64,000 nt of DNA from Sporomusa acidovorans (GTDB lineage Bacteria > Bacillota > Negativicutes > Sporomusales > Sporomusaceae), in the NCBI RefSeq assembly GCF_900101845.1, contig NZ_FNAM01000021.1, positions 1-64,000 of the forward strand, in the 5' to 3' direction. Of the stretch, positions 9,666 to 21,486 are shown in pieces. A program made the translations under genes and the position numbers. Below the pieces are notes generated by a model. It was not told where the DNA came from, made no database searches, and saw nothing but the letters and a program-made list of their open reading frames with translations. How positions within the stretch are numbered: the first letter of the stretch is position 1; the number at the start of each line of letters is the position of its first letter.

Positions 9666-11375
9666 TTACTTATTTTTGTTGCCCTGTTTTTCTCCGACAA
9701 ACAGCATGCCGATAGTCTTTCCGTTTTTATCTTGGAGTGGTTCATAGTTTACAATATACCATTGCCGCATAACGGTCGCCCGCCCAATATATTCATTTTC
9801 ACGCTGTAATACCGCCTTTTCAACATATTGGGCGGCTGGGGTGCCGGTAGCCCGTCGTCCCGCTTTTGTTGTCACGGTAGTGGCAATACGGGTGTTTCCC
9901 TGAAATACTGTAAATGCGGCGTCCACTTGCTGCGCGATATCATCAACCAACCGGTCATTATTATTGATTGTTTGTTCCCCAACCATAAGTTGATTATTGC
10001 TGTTAATATAAATCTCTCCATATTTCAGCAGCAATTCACGCGCCTTGTTAAGTTTACCTTTTATCCGAGCTCTGGTAAATTCATCAACAGCTACAAACTG
10101 TGCTGTCATTTCCTCCATATTTTGCGCCATACCATGAAGATCGTTGGTAGAAGCAGCAATTTTTTCAATCGTAGCAAATACTTCTTCACTAGCTGCATTG
10201 ATTTCCTGACTAGCTCCTGAAAATTGTCGGGCAATATCTGTTATTTCACCCACATTCCCAGCAATATTTTCAATATCTTTTGTGACTTCGGCCGTATTCT
10301 GGGCCATATTACTTACTTGCTCATTAAGTTGCTGGCTGATAGTGATAATCCGGTTTAAGGCTGCTTCTGAGCTACTGGCCATTTTCTCACCTTTGTGCGC
10401 TTTATCAACTCCCTCCTCAATAGCAGCTACCGTATCAACTGTTTCAGTCCGTACTCCAAAAATCAAGTTAGTTATTTTCTCTGCCGATTGCCGCGAACTT
10501 TCGGCAAGTTTGCGCACCTCGTCAGCCACCACTGCAAATCCACGGCCCTGTTCCCCGGCTCTAGCGGCTTCAATAGCAGCATTTAATGCCAATAAATTAG
10601 TCTGAGCCGCAATCTCTGTAATAACTTCGACAATCTGACCGATCTGCCCTATCCTGTCAGCCAAGCCATGAATGGCTTTTGCCGATACATCCATTTGATT
10701 TTTTACACCGGTCATAGCAATAATCGCCTCTTTGACCTGAGCAGCCCCTTCACAAGCGCTGTCAGCGGCCTCTTTAGCCAATTTAGCGGTTTGTACGGCA
10801 AGCTGATTAATATCTTGTACTTGCATAGTGGCATGGCCGGCAGACTTGCTGCATAGCTCCAAATCATGTACTTGTTGAGAAGAACCTGCCGCTATTTCCC
10901 CCATGCTGGCTGTTGTCTGACGCATAGACTCTGTTGTCTGAGCCGTATATTCAGACAGGTATCTACTTGTCTCCGATACTTTGCCGCTGATTTGCGTAAT
11001 TTCGCTAACCAAATCGTTAATTTTATCCATTACATTATTGGTATTATGGGCTAGCTGGCCGATCTCATCATTTGTTGCAATATGCAGTCGCTGCCTCAAA
11101 TCACCGCCGCCGGCAGACATTTCCCGTAAACTGGTAAGTAATATATGAATCGGACTGGCTATCTTTTTGGCGATTGTTACTGCCCATAGCAATAATGCCA
11201 CTATACATATAACTATATAAATCAGTATAATTCCGTAAAACTGGTCTTTAGTTAAAAAAGTTATTAACAGCAGCATGCCGATTAGCGGAACCGTACCGGT
11301 AAACAAGAAGCATAATGCTAGCTTCCCTTTAATACCTGTAAGCCATTTTACTACATAACTCATTGCCTGAATCAC
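9666..11375 (-). CDS. methyl-accepting chemotaxis protein with C-terminal Cache-like domain
   Basis: A 569-residue chemoreceptor. Two membrane helices (about residues 17-41 and 46-70) are joined by only a few residues, so there is no real outside sensor. A HAMP domain follows (about 70-120), then the signalling coiled coil with the invariant hairpin tip [20 protein letters not shown]. After it, residues about 445-565 look like a single Cache/PAS-like sensor ([35 protein letters not shown]). Such domains are normally extracellular and N-terminal; here it would be cytoplasmic. That suggests sensing of an internal ligand or redox state. The gene is monocistronic with its own terminator. Confidence 0.92.
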   Translation of the reverse strand: MIQAMSYVVKWLTGIKGKLALCFLFTGTVPLIGMLLLITFLTKDQFYGIILIYIVICIVALLLWAVTIAKKIASPIHILLTSLREMSAGGGDLRQRLHIATNDEIGQLAHNTNNVMDKINDLVSEITQISGKVSETSRYLSEYTAQTTESMRQTTASMGEIAAGSSQQVHDLELCSKSAGHATMQVQDINQLAVQTAKLAKEAADSACEGAAQVKEAIIAMTGVKNQMDVSAKAIHGLADRIGQIGQIVEVITEIAAQTNLLALNAAIEAARAGEQGRGFAVVADEVRKLAESSRQSAEKITNLIFGVRTETVDTVAAIEEGVDKAHKGEKMASSSEAALNRIITISQQLNEQVSNMAQNTAEVTKDIENIAGNVGEITDIARQFSGASQEINAASEEVFATIEKIAASTNDLHGMAQNMEEMTAQFVAVDEFTRARIKGKLNKARELLLKYGEIYINSNNQLMVGEQTINNNDRLVDDIAQQVDAAFTVFQGNTRIATTVTTKAGRRATGTPAAQYVEKAVLQRENEYIGRATVMRQWYIVNYEPLQDKNGKTIGMLFVGEKQGNKNK

Positions 11376-11486
11376 TCCTTTCTAACAAGATTCTGTTGCT
11401 TAATTAGTTATATGATAATACTTTGTGAAATTTCTGTCAATTACTGCCACGAATGGGAACTTTTTTAGCAAATCCAAAAATTGTTA

Positions 11487-11524
11487 TAAAAAAAAGAGTA
11501 ATATCTCTATATATGACATTACTC
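11487..11524 (-). terminator. terminator of the 173-residue unknown gene
   Basis: On the minus strand a 7-bp stem (11524-11518 with 11502-11496) is followed by a run of nine T. It lies 37 bp past the stop of the unknown gene at 11562. The rest of the space up to the chemoreceptor start shows nothing else clear. Confidence 0.8.
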
Positions 11525-11561
11525 GCATTTTCATATTCACCCATCTAATTAACCTGCCCTT

Positions 11562-12083
11562 TTATTTTTTGCTTTCCATAGTCGCGGTGCGTGAAAAACA
11601 TAGATCGGATGTTAGCTGTTCAAAAAAATTCACATTAAATTCTCCCGGAACAGTACCGTTTGTTAGCCGGTTACTATTAAAACCAATAACAACTCCCTGA
11701 ATGATTGCTCGTGCTTTAGTACCTGGCAAAGGTATCCCACGGAAAGGATTAAAATTTAATGGCGCGATATAATAATTTAAAATTCCGGCACTATTTACAA
11801 CCAAGCGGTTGGGATCAAGACCGTCTGCCATATAGACGGCATCAGTAGGCGCAGCCGGCCTGAGGCCCCTATCGGTAATAAACCATGCGGTATAAACACC
11901 CTGAGGGATCAAACCTTCCGCCGATAAGGAAATACTTCCGCAATTACCTTCACCACATACTTCCCCGCTTGCCGTTGCCTGTACCCAAAATCCCGCATCA
12001 ATTACTGGCGGTTTATTAGCCGGTAGTACTGTAAACTCAAGCTGACAACATCCTTGACAGATTTCAGGTTTTTTATCGCTCAT
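11562..12083 (-). CDS. unknown 173-residue protein, Cys-rich N-terminus
   Basis: I do not recognise this protein. It has no signal peptide or membrane helix. The N-terminus carries the cluster CQGCC at about residues 14-18, and a second pair CGEGNC follows near residue 43. The remainder is rich in Gly, Asn, Pro and beta-branched residues and looks like a beta-sandwich. A clear AGGAGAG lies upstream of the ATG, and a strong terminator follows, so it is a real single-gene unit. A structural or spore-surface role is only a guess from composition. Confidence 0.75.
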   Translation of the reverse strand: MSDKKPEICQGCCQLEFTVLPANKPPVIDAGFWVQATASGEVCGEGNCGSISLSAEGLIPQGVYTAWFITDRGLRPAAPTDAVYMADGLDPNRLVVNSAGILNYYIAPLNFNPFRGIPLPGTKARAIIQGVVIGFNSNRLTNGTVPGEFNVNFFEQLTSDLCFSRTATMESKK

Positions 12084-12237
12084 GTTTTCTCTCCTTTTCT
12101 GTCATGTTGATTAAATTTATATATTATATGTACAATAAATTACATAAGTTCCCTATAAACTTTGGAATCAAGATTTTGCTTTCATGGGAAATAATGTATA
12201 ATAATATATAGTTATCCAATATACAGGAGGATACCCT

Positions 12238-12717
12238 ATGGAAAATATATTAGGGAAAAGCGCCAGTAAAGTACAAACTGCACTCAATCAATATGGTTTG
12301 GATTTAAAGATTCTTACCATGCAGGATTCCACTCGCACCTGCGCTGAAGCAGCTCAAACAATCGGCTGCCAGGTAGGGCAAATTGTCAAATCAATGATTT
12401 TTCGCGGTAAAACTTCTGGTACTCCGCTGCTGATTATCGCCAGCGGTACTAATCGCATTAATGAGAAAAAAATGAAAGAGTATTTAGGAGAAGCGGTAAC
12501 CCGCCCGGATGCCAACTATGTACAAGAAACCACTGGTTTTGCAATTGGCGGTATTCCCCCTCTTGGCCATTCTACTAAATTAAAATGCTTTATCGATTCA
12601 GATCTCTTTCAATATGATGAAGTTTGGGCTGCTGCCGGCACCCCTTTTACTGTTTTTAGACTTACACCGGACCAATTACTAACGATTACCCAGGGACAAG
12701 TCATTCAGGTAAAATAA
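12238..12717 (+). CDS. YbaK/EbsC family Cys-tRNA(Pro) deacylase-like protein
   Basis: A 159-residue single-domain protein of the YbaK/ProX editing family, which hydrolyses misacylated tRNAs such as Cys-tRNA(Pro) in trans. Family signs are VGQIVKSMIFR with the conserved lysine, the LLIIASGTNRIN strand-turn, and the FAIGGIPPLGH motif. The length is normal for a free-standing editor. AGGAGG lies 8 bases upstream of the ATG. The exact tRNA substrate cannot be told from sequence. It is transcribed towards the origin, alone. Confidence 0.9.
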   Translation: MENILGKSASKVQTALNQYGLDLKILTMQDSTRTCAEAAQTIGCQVGQIVKSMIFRGKTSGTPLLIIASGTNRINEKKMKEYLGEAVTRPDANYVQETTGFAIGGIPPLGHSTKLKCFIDSDLFQYDEVWAAAGTPFTVFRLTPDQLLTITQGQVIQVK

Positions 12718-12775
12718 GCGCATAAGAAAAGGACTCGGCTTGTGCCACGGCAGAAGCTCTAGTCAATCTTACTTA

Positions 12776-12803
12776 TTATCAGAAAAAGGTTATACTTTCT
12801 GAT
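12776..12803 (+). other. hairpin downstream of ybaK-like gene
   Basis: A 9-bp inverted repeat (12776-12784 with 12795-12803) stands just before the main terminator. It has no T-run, so it may simply stabilise the mRNA end. Confidence 0.4.
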
Positions 12804-12809
12804 AATGCC

Positions 12810-12844
12810 AAAAAATCCGCTGGCAATGAAACCAGCGGATTTTG
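12810..12844. terminator. bidirectional terminator ybaK-like / fabH
   Basis: A perfect 12-bp inverted repeat (12812-12823 with 12832-12843) is flanked by A and T runs, between two convergent genes. Confidence 0.85.
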
Positions 12845-12871
12845 CAATACTCGTCGGATTAATCTATCAAT

Positions 12872-13864
12872 TTATTTGCCCCAGCGGATAATTCCTGCTC
12901 CCCAGGTCAATCCGCCGCCAAAACCTGCTATGGCAATAATATCTCCCGCTTTTACCCTGCCGCTTTTGACACCTTCATCAAGCGCTATGGGAATGGAGGC
13001 AGCTGAGGTATTACCATATTTATCAACATTAACAACAACCTGCTCCATTGGCAGACCTAACCGTTTTGCCGCCGATTGAATAATGCGGAAATTAGCCTGA
13101 TGCGGAATAAGATACTTCACATCGCCAGCAGATAACTGGGCATTCTCCAGTGCTTTATTAATCGTTTCCCCCATCGTTCTAACGGCAAATTTAAACACTT
13201 CATTGCCGTCCATATGGGTAAAGTGAAGTCCCTGTGATATGGTTTCCATTGTTGTCGGCATACGTGAACCGCCGGCAGGCACCTTAAGAAGATGACCGCC
13301 GGTTCCCTCGGCGCCCAAATCGACACCAAGAATGCCATAGCCTGGAGCTACTTCACCTAAAACAACAGCACCCGCCCCGTCACCAAAGAGTATAGCTGTA
13401 TTTCTATCCTTCCAGTCAGTGATCGTGGATAAAGTCTCCGCACCAATTACCAATACTTTCTTATAAGTCCCCGCTTTAATAAAAGAACTACCAGTGACCA
13501 ATCCATAGATAAAACCAGAACATACCGCCGTCAAATCAAAGGCGGCCGCCCGGACAGCTTTGATATTTTCCTGTACCAAACAGGCAACAGAGGGAAACTG
13601 CATATCAGGAGTAACTGTCCCGACAATAATCAAGTCAATATCCTCGGGAGATACGTTTGCGTCCTGCAGTGCTTTTTCAGCCGCTTTGGTCGCTAAGACC
13701 GACGTAGCCTCACCTTTTTTTACAACCCTTCTTTCCCTGATACCGGTGCGCTCAACAATCCATTTATCTGAAGTATCAAGCCTTTGTTCCAGATCAAAAT
13801 TAGTCACCACTTGCTCAGGAACATAAGAACCTATCCCTAAAATACCTACTGATTTATGCTTCAC
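12872..13864 (-). CDS. fabH: 3-oxoacyl-ACP synthase III
   Basis: Starts each round of fatty acid synthesis by condensing an acyl-CoA with malonyl-ACP in the cytoplasm (KAS III, EC 2.3.1.180). The 330-residue protein has the complete Cys-His-Asn triad: C115 in DLTAVCSGF, H255 in IPHQANFR and N285 in KYGNTSAAS. It stands alone, away from any fab cluster, so it may be a second copy or a specialised KAS III. No FapR-like operator is visible upstream. Confidence 0.95.
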   Translation of the reverse strand: MKHKSVGILGIGSYVPEQVVTNFDLEQRLDTSDKWIVERTGIRERRVVKKGEATSVLATKAAEKALQDANVSPEDIDLIIVGTVTPDMQFPSVACLVQENIKAVRAAAFDLTAVCSGFIYGLVTGSSFIKAGTYKKVLVIGAETLSTITDWKDRNTAILFGDGAGAVVLGEVAPGYGILGVDLGAEGTGGHLLKVPAGGSRMPTTMETISQGLHFTHMDGNEVFKFAVRTMGETINKALENAQLSAGDVKYLIPHQANFRIIQSAAKRLGLPMEQVVVNVDKYGNTSAASIPIALDEGVKSGRVKAGDIIAIAGFGGGLTWGAGIIRWGK

Positions 13865-14142
13865 TCAATAGCCTCCTCGCTCATTCTTAAACATAATTAA
13901 GCTTACACAAGTATTATTTCACAAATGAGTTACAATAAATACCATAAATATCCTTTTAATCCCCTACCTTCATTTCTCGCCAGATTTGGCCTATTACTCT
14001 AGGCTAATTAACATACCGTACAAATCCTTTGCTGCATAGATAATATAGTTAACTAGTAAAAGTGTATATGGAATTATTTTATAATTTAAGTTATCATAGA
14101 TTACACTATAAAATCAATCAAAATAAAAGATTGGGGATTTAC

Positions 14143-15228
14143 ATGAAGCTAGGTGCCCGTATTATTAAAACAGGTATTGCCGTAACTATCACAATGTTTC
14201 TTTGTAAACTGATCAATCTAGAACCAGCTTTTTTTGGTGCTGTTTCGGCCGTTATTAATATGCAGCCGTCAATTTTTTTAACAATAAAAACGGCCAAAGA
14301 TCAAATTATGGTTCATATTTTGGGAGTAACTACCGGTCTGGCTTTTGGCTATGTATTCGGCAGCAACCCCATAATTATGGGAATTATAACAATTCTGCTT
14401 ATATCGCTGCATATTCGGTTTAAATTCAAAAGCAATGTGACAATGGGAATTATTGCCGCGTTATTTATCCTAAGTTCCAGTGCCGAACAATTTCTTCCCC
14501 ATGCGCTTGCCAGGACAGGGGTAATATTTGTCGGCCTCAGTGTCGCTATGTTTGTTAACATTATTCTTTGGCCGCCTCGTTACAAACAGCAATTTAAAGA
14601 AAAACTGCTGGCAAGCAATCAACAGGCTGTAGAGTATTTTTGTCAAGCCATTCATGACTATGTTCAGCTTGAGAGTGATCAGCCGTCTTTACACCAGGAA
14701 CAAAAGAAAGCTGTTCATAAATCGAATAAACAATCACGTACATTATTAGAATTCCTCAAGCGTGAAGATGATGTGCTGACTTCAGCTACAACCGAACAAA
14801 CCAACCGGTTTACGACTGCTGAAAAATTTATTGATTACAACCAATCACTAATCGGTAAAGCCGACCGTATTTATGAGCTCTTACCTGAGCGGTTCGAACG
14901 GCGGCGTCAAGCAGGCCTGCCGCCTATTAGCCCTGAATTTAAAAAAATATTGAAGATCTTGTCAAGCGGTTGTATTACCATAACAAGAGTCAATGAAAAG
15001 CTGCGCTCTGTTATCATTCATGAGGTCGCAGCCCAGCCTGAAGAAATCAGTGAGGATTATTGGGAAATATTGACCAATGCTATTGAACACTGGCAGCCCA
15101 AAGTCAGCGGCAGCTATTATCTTCATGCCCTGTTAGACGTAGCTGTAACCGCTAATGAAATTAAGTGGGCCTCACGTCAGGCCAAAAAGCTTTTATTTGA
15201 AAGTATGTCCGAGCATTTTACAGAATAA
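14143..15228 (+). CDS. aromatic acid exporter family membrane protein
   Basis: A 361-residue protein. The first ~150 residues form four to five membrane helices of the aromatic-acid-exporter (DUF939, FUSC-like) type, including the family's AVSAVINMQPS motif. The remainder is a soluble, charged, helical domain. Relatives export small aromatic acids; the substrate here is unknown. I placed the start at ATG 14143 because GGGGA lies 7 bases upstream and the protein then begins MKLGARIIKTG, typical of the family. An in-frame ATG at 14062 has no ribosome-binding site. The 278 bp between it and fabH hold the two divergent promoters but nothing else I can support. Confidence 0.82.
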   Translation: MKLGARIIKTGIAVTITMFLCKLINLEPAFFGAVSAVINMQPSIFLTIKTAKDQIMVHILGVTTGLAFGYVFGSNPIIMGIITILLISLHIRFKFKSNVTMGIIAALFILSSSAEQFLPHALARTGVIFVGLSVAMFVNIILWPPRYKQQFKEKLLASNQQAVEYFCQAIHDYVQLESDQPSLHQEQKKAVHKSNKQSRTLLEFLKREDDVLTSATTEQTNRFTTAEKFIDYNQSLIGKADRIYELLPERFERRRQAGLPPISPEFKKILKILSSGCITITRVNEKLRSVIIHEVAAQPEEISEDYWEILTNAIEHWQPKVSGSYYLHALLDVAVTANEIKWASRQAKKLLFESMSEHFTE

Positions 15229-15278
15229 ACGGCGGAAGTCCAATATACTTTCGCCATTACTATATTCATTTTTCTACA

Positions 15279-16619
15279 TTACCTTTTATTTGAGCGTCGC
15301 CAAATTTTCATTTGCTCTGCATGCTGAATAAGCTCATTCTGAAAATTAGGATGGGCAATACTAATAATCTTTTCTGCCCGTTCCCAGGTTGAACAGCCTG
15401 CCAGATTTACCTTGCCCCATTCGTTTACAAGATAATGAGCCTGAGTCCGCGGGGCCGTCACAATACCGCCTGCTGGCAAAGTAGGCACAACACAGGAAGA
15501 CATAACCCCTGTTTTTTTATTGGTATAAGACGACCGAAAGCAGATAAAACTTTTTCCACCCCTTGATAAATAAGCTCCTGTTACAAAATCCAGTTGCCCG
15601 CCGGTCCCGCTGATTTGCCGGATACCGGAAGACTCAGAGGATATTTGTCCATAAAGATCCACTTCCACACAGTTATTTACAGAAATAAAATGATCCAGTT
15701 GCCTAATAACGGCCGGATCGTTGGTATACTCAACAGGATAAACGGCCAAAAAAGGATTTTGATCTATCCAGTCATATAATTCCCTTGATCCGGCGCTAAA
15801 ATTCCAAACGCTTTTGCCTTTATCAATCTGCTTATACTTATTTGTCAATTTACCCTTTTTGTACATGGCCAAATAGGCGTCAACCAGCATTTCTGTGTGC
15901 ATACCAAGATCTTTAACATCTGATTCCGCAATTAGATTGCCGACGGCGTTAGGCATACCGCCAATTCCCAATTGAAGAATTGATCTATCAACAACTTCTT
16001 CCACAATTAACCTTGCTACCTTCTCGTCAATTTCATCCGGTACGGCAACAGGCAATTCGGGAATACCAATCTGATTGCTTTCAACGATATAATCCACCTC
16101 CGAAATATGGATACATTCTTCCCGACCACCTAAAGCCCTGGGAAATTGCTCATTCACTTCGACAATTACAATTTTTGCAGTTTCTAATGCGGCCTGTGTA
16201 GCGGATGTAGATAAAGAAAAATTGAAATAGCCATGTTTATCCATGGGGGCAACGCAAATCATTGCGACATCAACCACGAGCTCGTTACGATAATAACGTG
16301 GCATATTGCGATAAATCATCGGAATAAAGCTACATAAGTTACGGTCATGCAATTGACGGTCATACCCGCTAAAGTGCCAGCTGCAGTAGGTAAAGCATTC
16401 TCGCTTTAGATCTGCACTTACGATTTGCCGGGGTTTTAATGTTAATGCACCGCGAATTTTTATATCCTGCAATTCTGGTTTTCTTTTGGCTAAAGCCTCA
16501 TCCAGCAATATCGGCTGGTTTGTACCAAAACCGTAATCAACCCAGTCTCCGGATTGAACTACCTTAACGGCTGCTTCCGGAGTACGCAGCTTTTCTTGAT
16601 ATTCATGAATATAATTCAC
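15279..16619 (-). CDS. acetyl-CoA hydrolase/transferase family CoA-transferase
   Basis: A 446-residue class I CoA-transferase of the group that includes butyryl-CoA:acetate and 4-hydroxybutyrate CoA-transferases. The segment LGMHTEMLVDAYLAM holds the likely catalytic glutamate that carries CoA as a thioester, and GGQLDFVTGA is the conserved CoA-site loop. In anaerobes these enzymes move CoA between butyrate, acetate or other acids. With buk in the same window this fits butyrate-type fermentation, though the donor and acceptor cannot be fixed from sequence. The gene is monocistronic; a weak hairpin follows at about 15232-15256. Confidence 0.9.
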   Translation of the reverse strand: MNYIHEYQEKLRTPEAAVKVVQSGDWVDYGFGTNQPILLDEALAKRKPELQDIKIRGALTLKPRQIVSADLKRECFTYCSWHFSGYDRQLHDRNLCSFIPMIYRNMPRYYRNELVVDVAMICVAPMDKHGYFNFSLSTSATQAALETAKIVIVEVNEQFPRALGGREECIHISEVDYIVESNQIGIPELPVAVPDEIDEKVARLIVEEVVDRSILQLGIGGMPNAVGNLIAESDVKDLGMHTEMLVDAYLAMYKKGKLTNKYKQIDKGKSVWNFSAGSRELYDWIDQNPFLAVYPVEYTNDPAVIRQLDHFISVNNCVEVDLYGQISSESSGIRQISGTGGQLDFVTGAYLSRGGKSFICFRSSYTNKKTGVMSSCVVPTLPAGGIVTAPRTQAHYLVNEWGKVNLAGCSTWERAEKIISIAHPNFQNELIQHAEQMKIWRRSNKR

Positions 16620-16925
16620 TTTGTTGCTCCTTTCCGGGAAATCGCAAACCTCCAGGGATTAAACCACTTTTTTCTCTGTCTGATTAATAATGCTTTATTA
16701 TCCATAATCATTTTCCGTTCAAACCGTTATGCTTATACATTGCATGTAACCAACTATAAAATTAAAATAGTTCGACTGTAAAAAAGCCTTTTCCTTTATT
16801 ATCCTATGACGGGAAAATAGTATTATTTTATTTAATTCTTAACCAATCAATGCTATATTGTTAATAAAATACAAGTATTTTCCTATTGATTTCTCTTCAA
16901 GCCGCGAACATATCATACCCAAAAG
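16620..16925. other. intergenic region, divergent promoters expected
   Basis: The 362 bp between the leftward CoA-transferase and the rightward Cys-repeat gene are AT-rich. I see no gene, RNA or repeat in them. No sigma-A promoter of good quality reads to the right. Confidence 0.4.
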
Positions 16926-16934
16926 CATACTATG
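16908..16934 (+). promoter_or_regulatory. possible sporulation (sigma-K-like) promoter
   Basis: AC at 16908-16909, 16 bp, then CATACTATG at 16926-16934 resembles AC-N16/17-CATANNNTA except for one final base. It also resembles a sigma-E -10. The match is suggestive only; it would fit a spore-layer gene. Confidence 0.3.
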
Positions 16935-16981
16935 AAATATGACCTACTCTTTTTTACGATATTTCGAAGGAGGAATAGAAT

Positions 16982-17188
16982 ATGCCGAAATGGGATCCCC
17001 CCGAAATGTCAGAATGGGAAAATGACCCTGAAGAAATAAGAGAGGATAATCGTCAGTGCTGTCCGCGTGGCTGCTTTCCACGAAATTGCTATCCCCGTCA
17101 CCACTGCTATCCTTTTAGCTGTTACCCTCGGCACCAATGTTACCCTTATGGCTGTTTCCCATTACATGGCTGTTTCCCGCGCCTCTAG
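16982..17188 (+). CDS. small Cys-aromatic-Pro repeat protein
   Basis: A 68-residue protein that I do not recognise. Residues 1-25 are acidic (many E and D). Residues 26-68 are built almost wholly from eight C-(Y/F/C)-P units with R, H or N spacers, giving nine cysteines, many aromatics and a strongly basic tail. AAGGAGG precedes the ATG and a perfect hairpin follows, so it looks expressed. There is no signal peptide or membrane segment. Composition resembles small spore-coat or cross-linked structural proteins, and several sporulation genes are near. That role is inference. A metal-binding role is the alternative. Confidence 0.78.
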   Translation: MPKWDPPEMSEWENDPEEIREDNRQCCPRGCFPRNCYPRHHCYPFSCYPRHQCYPYGCFPLHGCFPRL

Positions 17189-17215
17189 CATTATATTATT
17201 TTGCTTCAGCCCTTC

Positions 17216-17242
17216 TTATCAGTGCATAAAATGCACTGATAA
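17216..17242 (+). terminator. hairpin after the Cys-repeat gene
   Basis: A perfect 11-bp stem (17216-17226 with 17232-17242) has a five-base loop and an A/T-rich tail without an immediate T-run. It is a probable weak terminator. Confidence 0.55.
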
Positions 17243-17285
17243 ACACATAAGATAAATTTTAATTTTTCATGATCTAAAATATTTA

Positions 17286-17323
17286 TAAAAAAGCCACAAC
17301 CCAATATTTTTAAAGGTTGTGGC
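17286..17323 (-). terminator. gyrB terminator
   Basis: On the minus strand a 9-bp stem (17323-17315 with 17301-17293) is followed by TTTTTTATA, 29 bp beyond the gyrB stop. Confidence 0.85.
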
Positions 17324-17351
17324 CTATTCTTAATATATCGAAATTAAGTAA

Positions 17352-19517
<2,166 letters not shown>

Positions 19518-19540
<23 letters not shown>

Positions 19541-20384
19541 AGTTTTTCCTCCTAATTTTTTCCGCAAGTCGTACTTTTATCTTACTAATTACAGTATTGA
19601 CTATGGTTGCGTCAATCCTGTCCGGCTTAATTCCCGTCATTAACATGACTAAAGTAGCCTCGTTTAGCCTATCCCAACCAGGTTCAAATAACGCATGGAC
19701 GAGTTTATGAATCAAGCGTTTTTTACCTGTATGGAACTCGCGGGGGCTACAGGGAACAATTTGGGACGCTTCCTGATAAGAAAGCCAGGGAGCCTCCGTA
19801 AGTAGCTGAATAATTGCCTGTTTTTTTTCCTGTTTATATTCAAGGCTGCATACACTGCAATAATTTTGTCCCGGCTGAACCAGAACACTACAACGTTTAC
19901 AGGATTGCCAGCCGGCTTTTTTCTTGGCCTTATCAATGCCTGTCTGCTTTATTAATACATAATAACATTTTTTTCTTAAATTAATATCCTTGATTGGCTC
20001 TGTTGCTTCCCATACACCAGTTAATTCCTCCGAATCCAGTTTGGCAGGCCGTATGGAAAGAGAACTCTGTTCATCCTCTTCATGATTCTGGTATTTTTTT
20101 AAATCTCCTGCTTGAAACCTGATATCCGCCACTAATTTTTCATGTAAAAACATATTAATTTTATTAATAATTCCGGGTTTCAGCATCATAAGATGATGGC
20201 TCCACACCGGATTATTTACAGCCAGCAGCAATACGCCATGTTTAATAGATATAGGCCAGGCATGTGTGGCAATCTCATCGCCAGCAATCTCCGGCCAATG
20301 CACAATAACTGACTGAGCATTGTATTGCTTGTTGATTCCCAGCGACTTAAGTGTATTGGGAACGATATCTTTTATCCGAAACAT
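19518..20384 (-). CDS. DUF721 (DciA-like) protein with zinc-ribbon extension
   Basis: 288 residues. Residues 1-90 match the DUF721/DciA fold (HWPEIAGDEIATHAWPI, then LLLAVNNPVWSHHLMML). DciA loads the replicative helicase in bacteria that lack DnaC/DnaI. Residues 135-185 add a likely zinc ribbon (C162, C165, C176, C179), followed by a helical C-terminal part with a helix-turn-helix look. Most DciA proteins are about 100-170 residues, so the extension is notable. The gene lies 4 bp after recF and overlaps remB. A replication role is inferred from family and context. Confidence 0.8.
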
Positions 20385-20388
20385 CCTA

Positions 20389-21486
20389 TCACTCCGTTAC
20401 CATACCACCCTGAATATGATAAAATTTTCCAAATTTTATATGGGCAAAATACTGTTCATCGGCAGCGGTAATAAAAGTCTGGATTCGCTCTCTAATAAAT
20501 AAGAGTAACTCAGAACGACGGGCGACGTCAAGTTCACTCATAACATCATCCAATAATAAGATAGGATATTCCCCTGTTTCCGATTTAATAAATTCCAGTT
20601 CAGCCAGTTTAAGCGCCAGGACACCTGTTCGTTGCTGGCCCTGTGAACCAAAATTACGCAAATTTTTACCGTTCACTAAAAAAGTAAGATCATCACGATG
20701 CGGACCAATGCCTGTACTGCCACTAAAAATATCCTGCTTACGCTGCTGCTCTAGCTGTTCGTGATACCAGCCATTTAGGTCCCCCACTTTGTTCTGCCTG
20801 GCACCATTTAGAAAATAATTCACGGTTAAGCTTTCGCGGCTGCCAGTAAGCTTACGATGGTGAAGGTTAGCCAGCATAGTAAGCTTTTTTATTGACTCCA
20901 TACGCTTTTGGGTAATATTAGCAGCAGCATCTGCCAGTTGCTCGTCCCAGGGTGAAAGCAAATCAGCAGCAGCCCTGCCGTCTCTGATTTTTTTTAGGAG
21001 ATTGTTACGCTGCCCCAGGAGACGGTTATATGCTAATAATTGCCGGTAATAAACAGGGTTAGCCTGGGAAATCTCATTATCCAAAAAGCGCCGACGTAAG
21101 GCCGGCGCTCCTTTTACTAACAGTAAATCTTCTGGTGAAAACAGTATTGCATTAAGTGAACCAACAATTTCCCGGGCCGGTAAAGGATGACTGTTATATA
21201 GTATCTCTTTATTTTGGCTTGTTATTAATTTTATTTTTAGTGAATTTTCAACATCTTGACGAAAAAAAATAACTTCAATACTAGCTGCGGCCTGATCCCA
21301 GCGTATTAATTCATGATCGGTATTAGTCCGGTGTGAACGTCCCATAGCAGCTAAATATAAAGCTTCGATAAGATTTGTTTTTCCCTGGGCATTGGGACCA
21401 ATAAATACATTGATATTAGCAGAAAAATCTAAATTTAAGTTAACATAATTACGAAAATTATGTAAAACAAGCCGATTTACTCTCAT
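20389..21486 (-). CDS. recF: DNA replication and repair protein RecF
   Basis: An SMC-like ATPase that helps load RecA at gapped DNA. The 365 residues carry Walker A GPNAQGKTN near residue 30, the ABC-type signature FGSQGQQRT and Walker B ILLLDDVMSELD near the C-terminus. The ATG overlaps the yaaA stop by 4 bp. It is part of the conserved dnaA-dnaN-yaaA-recF order. Confidence 0.97.
   Translation of the reverse strand: MRVNRLVLHNFRNYVNLNLDFSANINVFIGPNAQGKTNLIEALYLAAMGRSHRTNTDHELIRWDQAAASIEVIFFRQDVENSLKIKLITSQNKEILYNSHPLPAREIVGSLNAILFSPEDLLLVKGAPALRRRFLDNEISQANPVYYRQLLAYNRLLGQRNNLLKKIRDGRAAADLLSPWDEQLADAAANITQKRMESIKKLTMLANLHHRKLTGSRESLTVNYFLNGARQNKVGDLNGWYHEQLEQQRKQDIFSGSTGIGPHRDDLTFLVNGKNLRNFGSQGQQRTGVLALKLAELEFIKSETGEYPILLLDDVMSELDVARRSELLLFIRERIQTFITAADEQYFAHIKFGKFYHIQGGMVTE

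Noticed and set aside
13865..14060. FapR operator upstream of fabH
   Set aside because: No TTAGTACC-type palindrome found.
16626..16637. Noc-site-like TTTCCGGGAAA
   Set aside because: Odd-length core with one base missing compared with the NBS.
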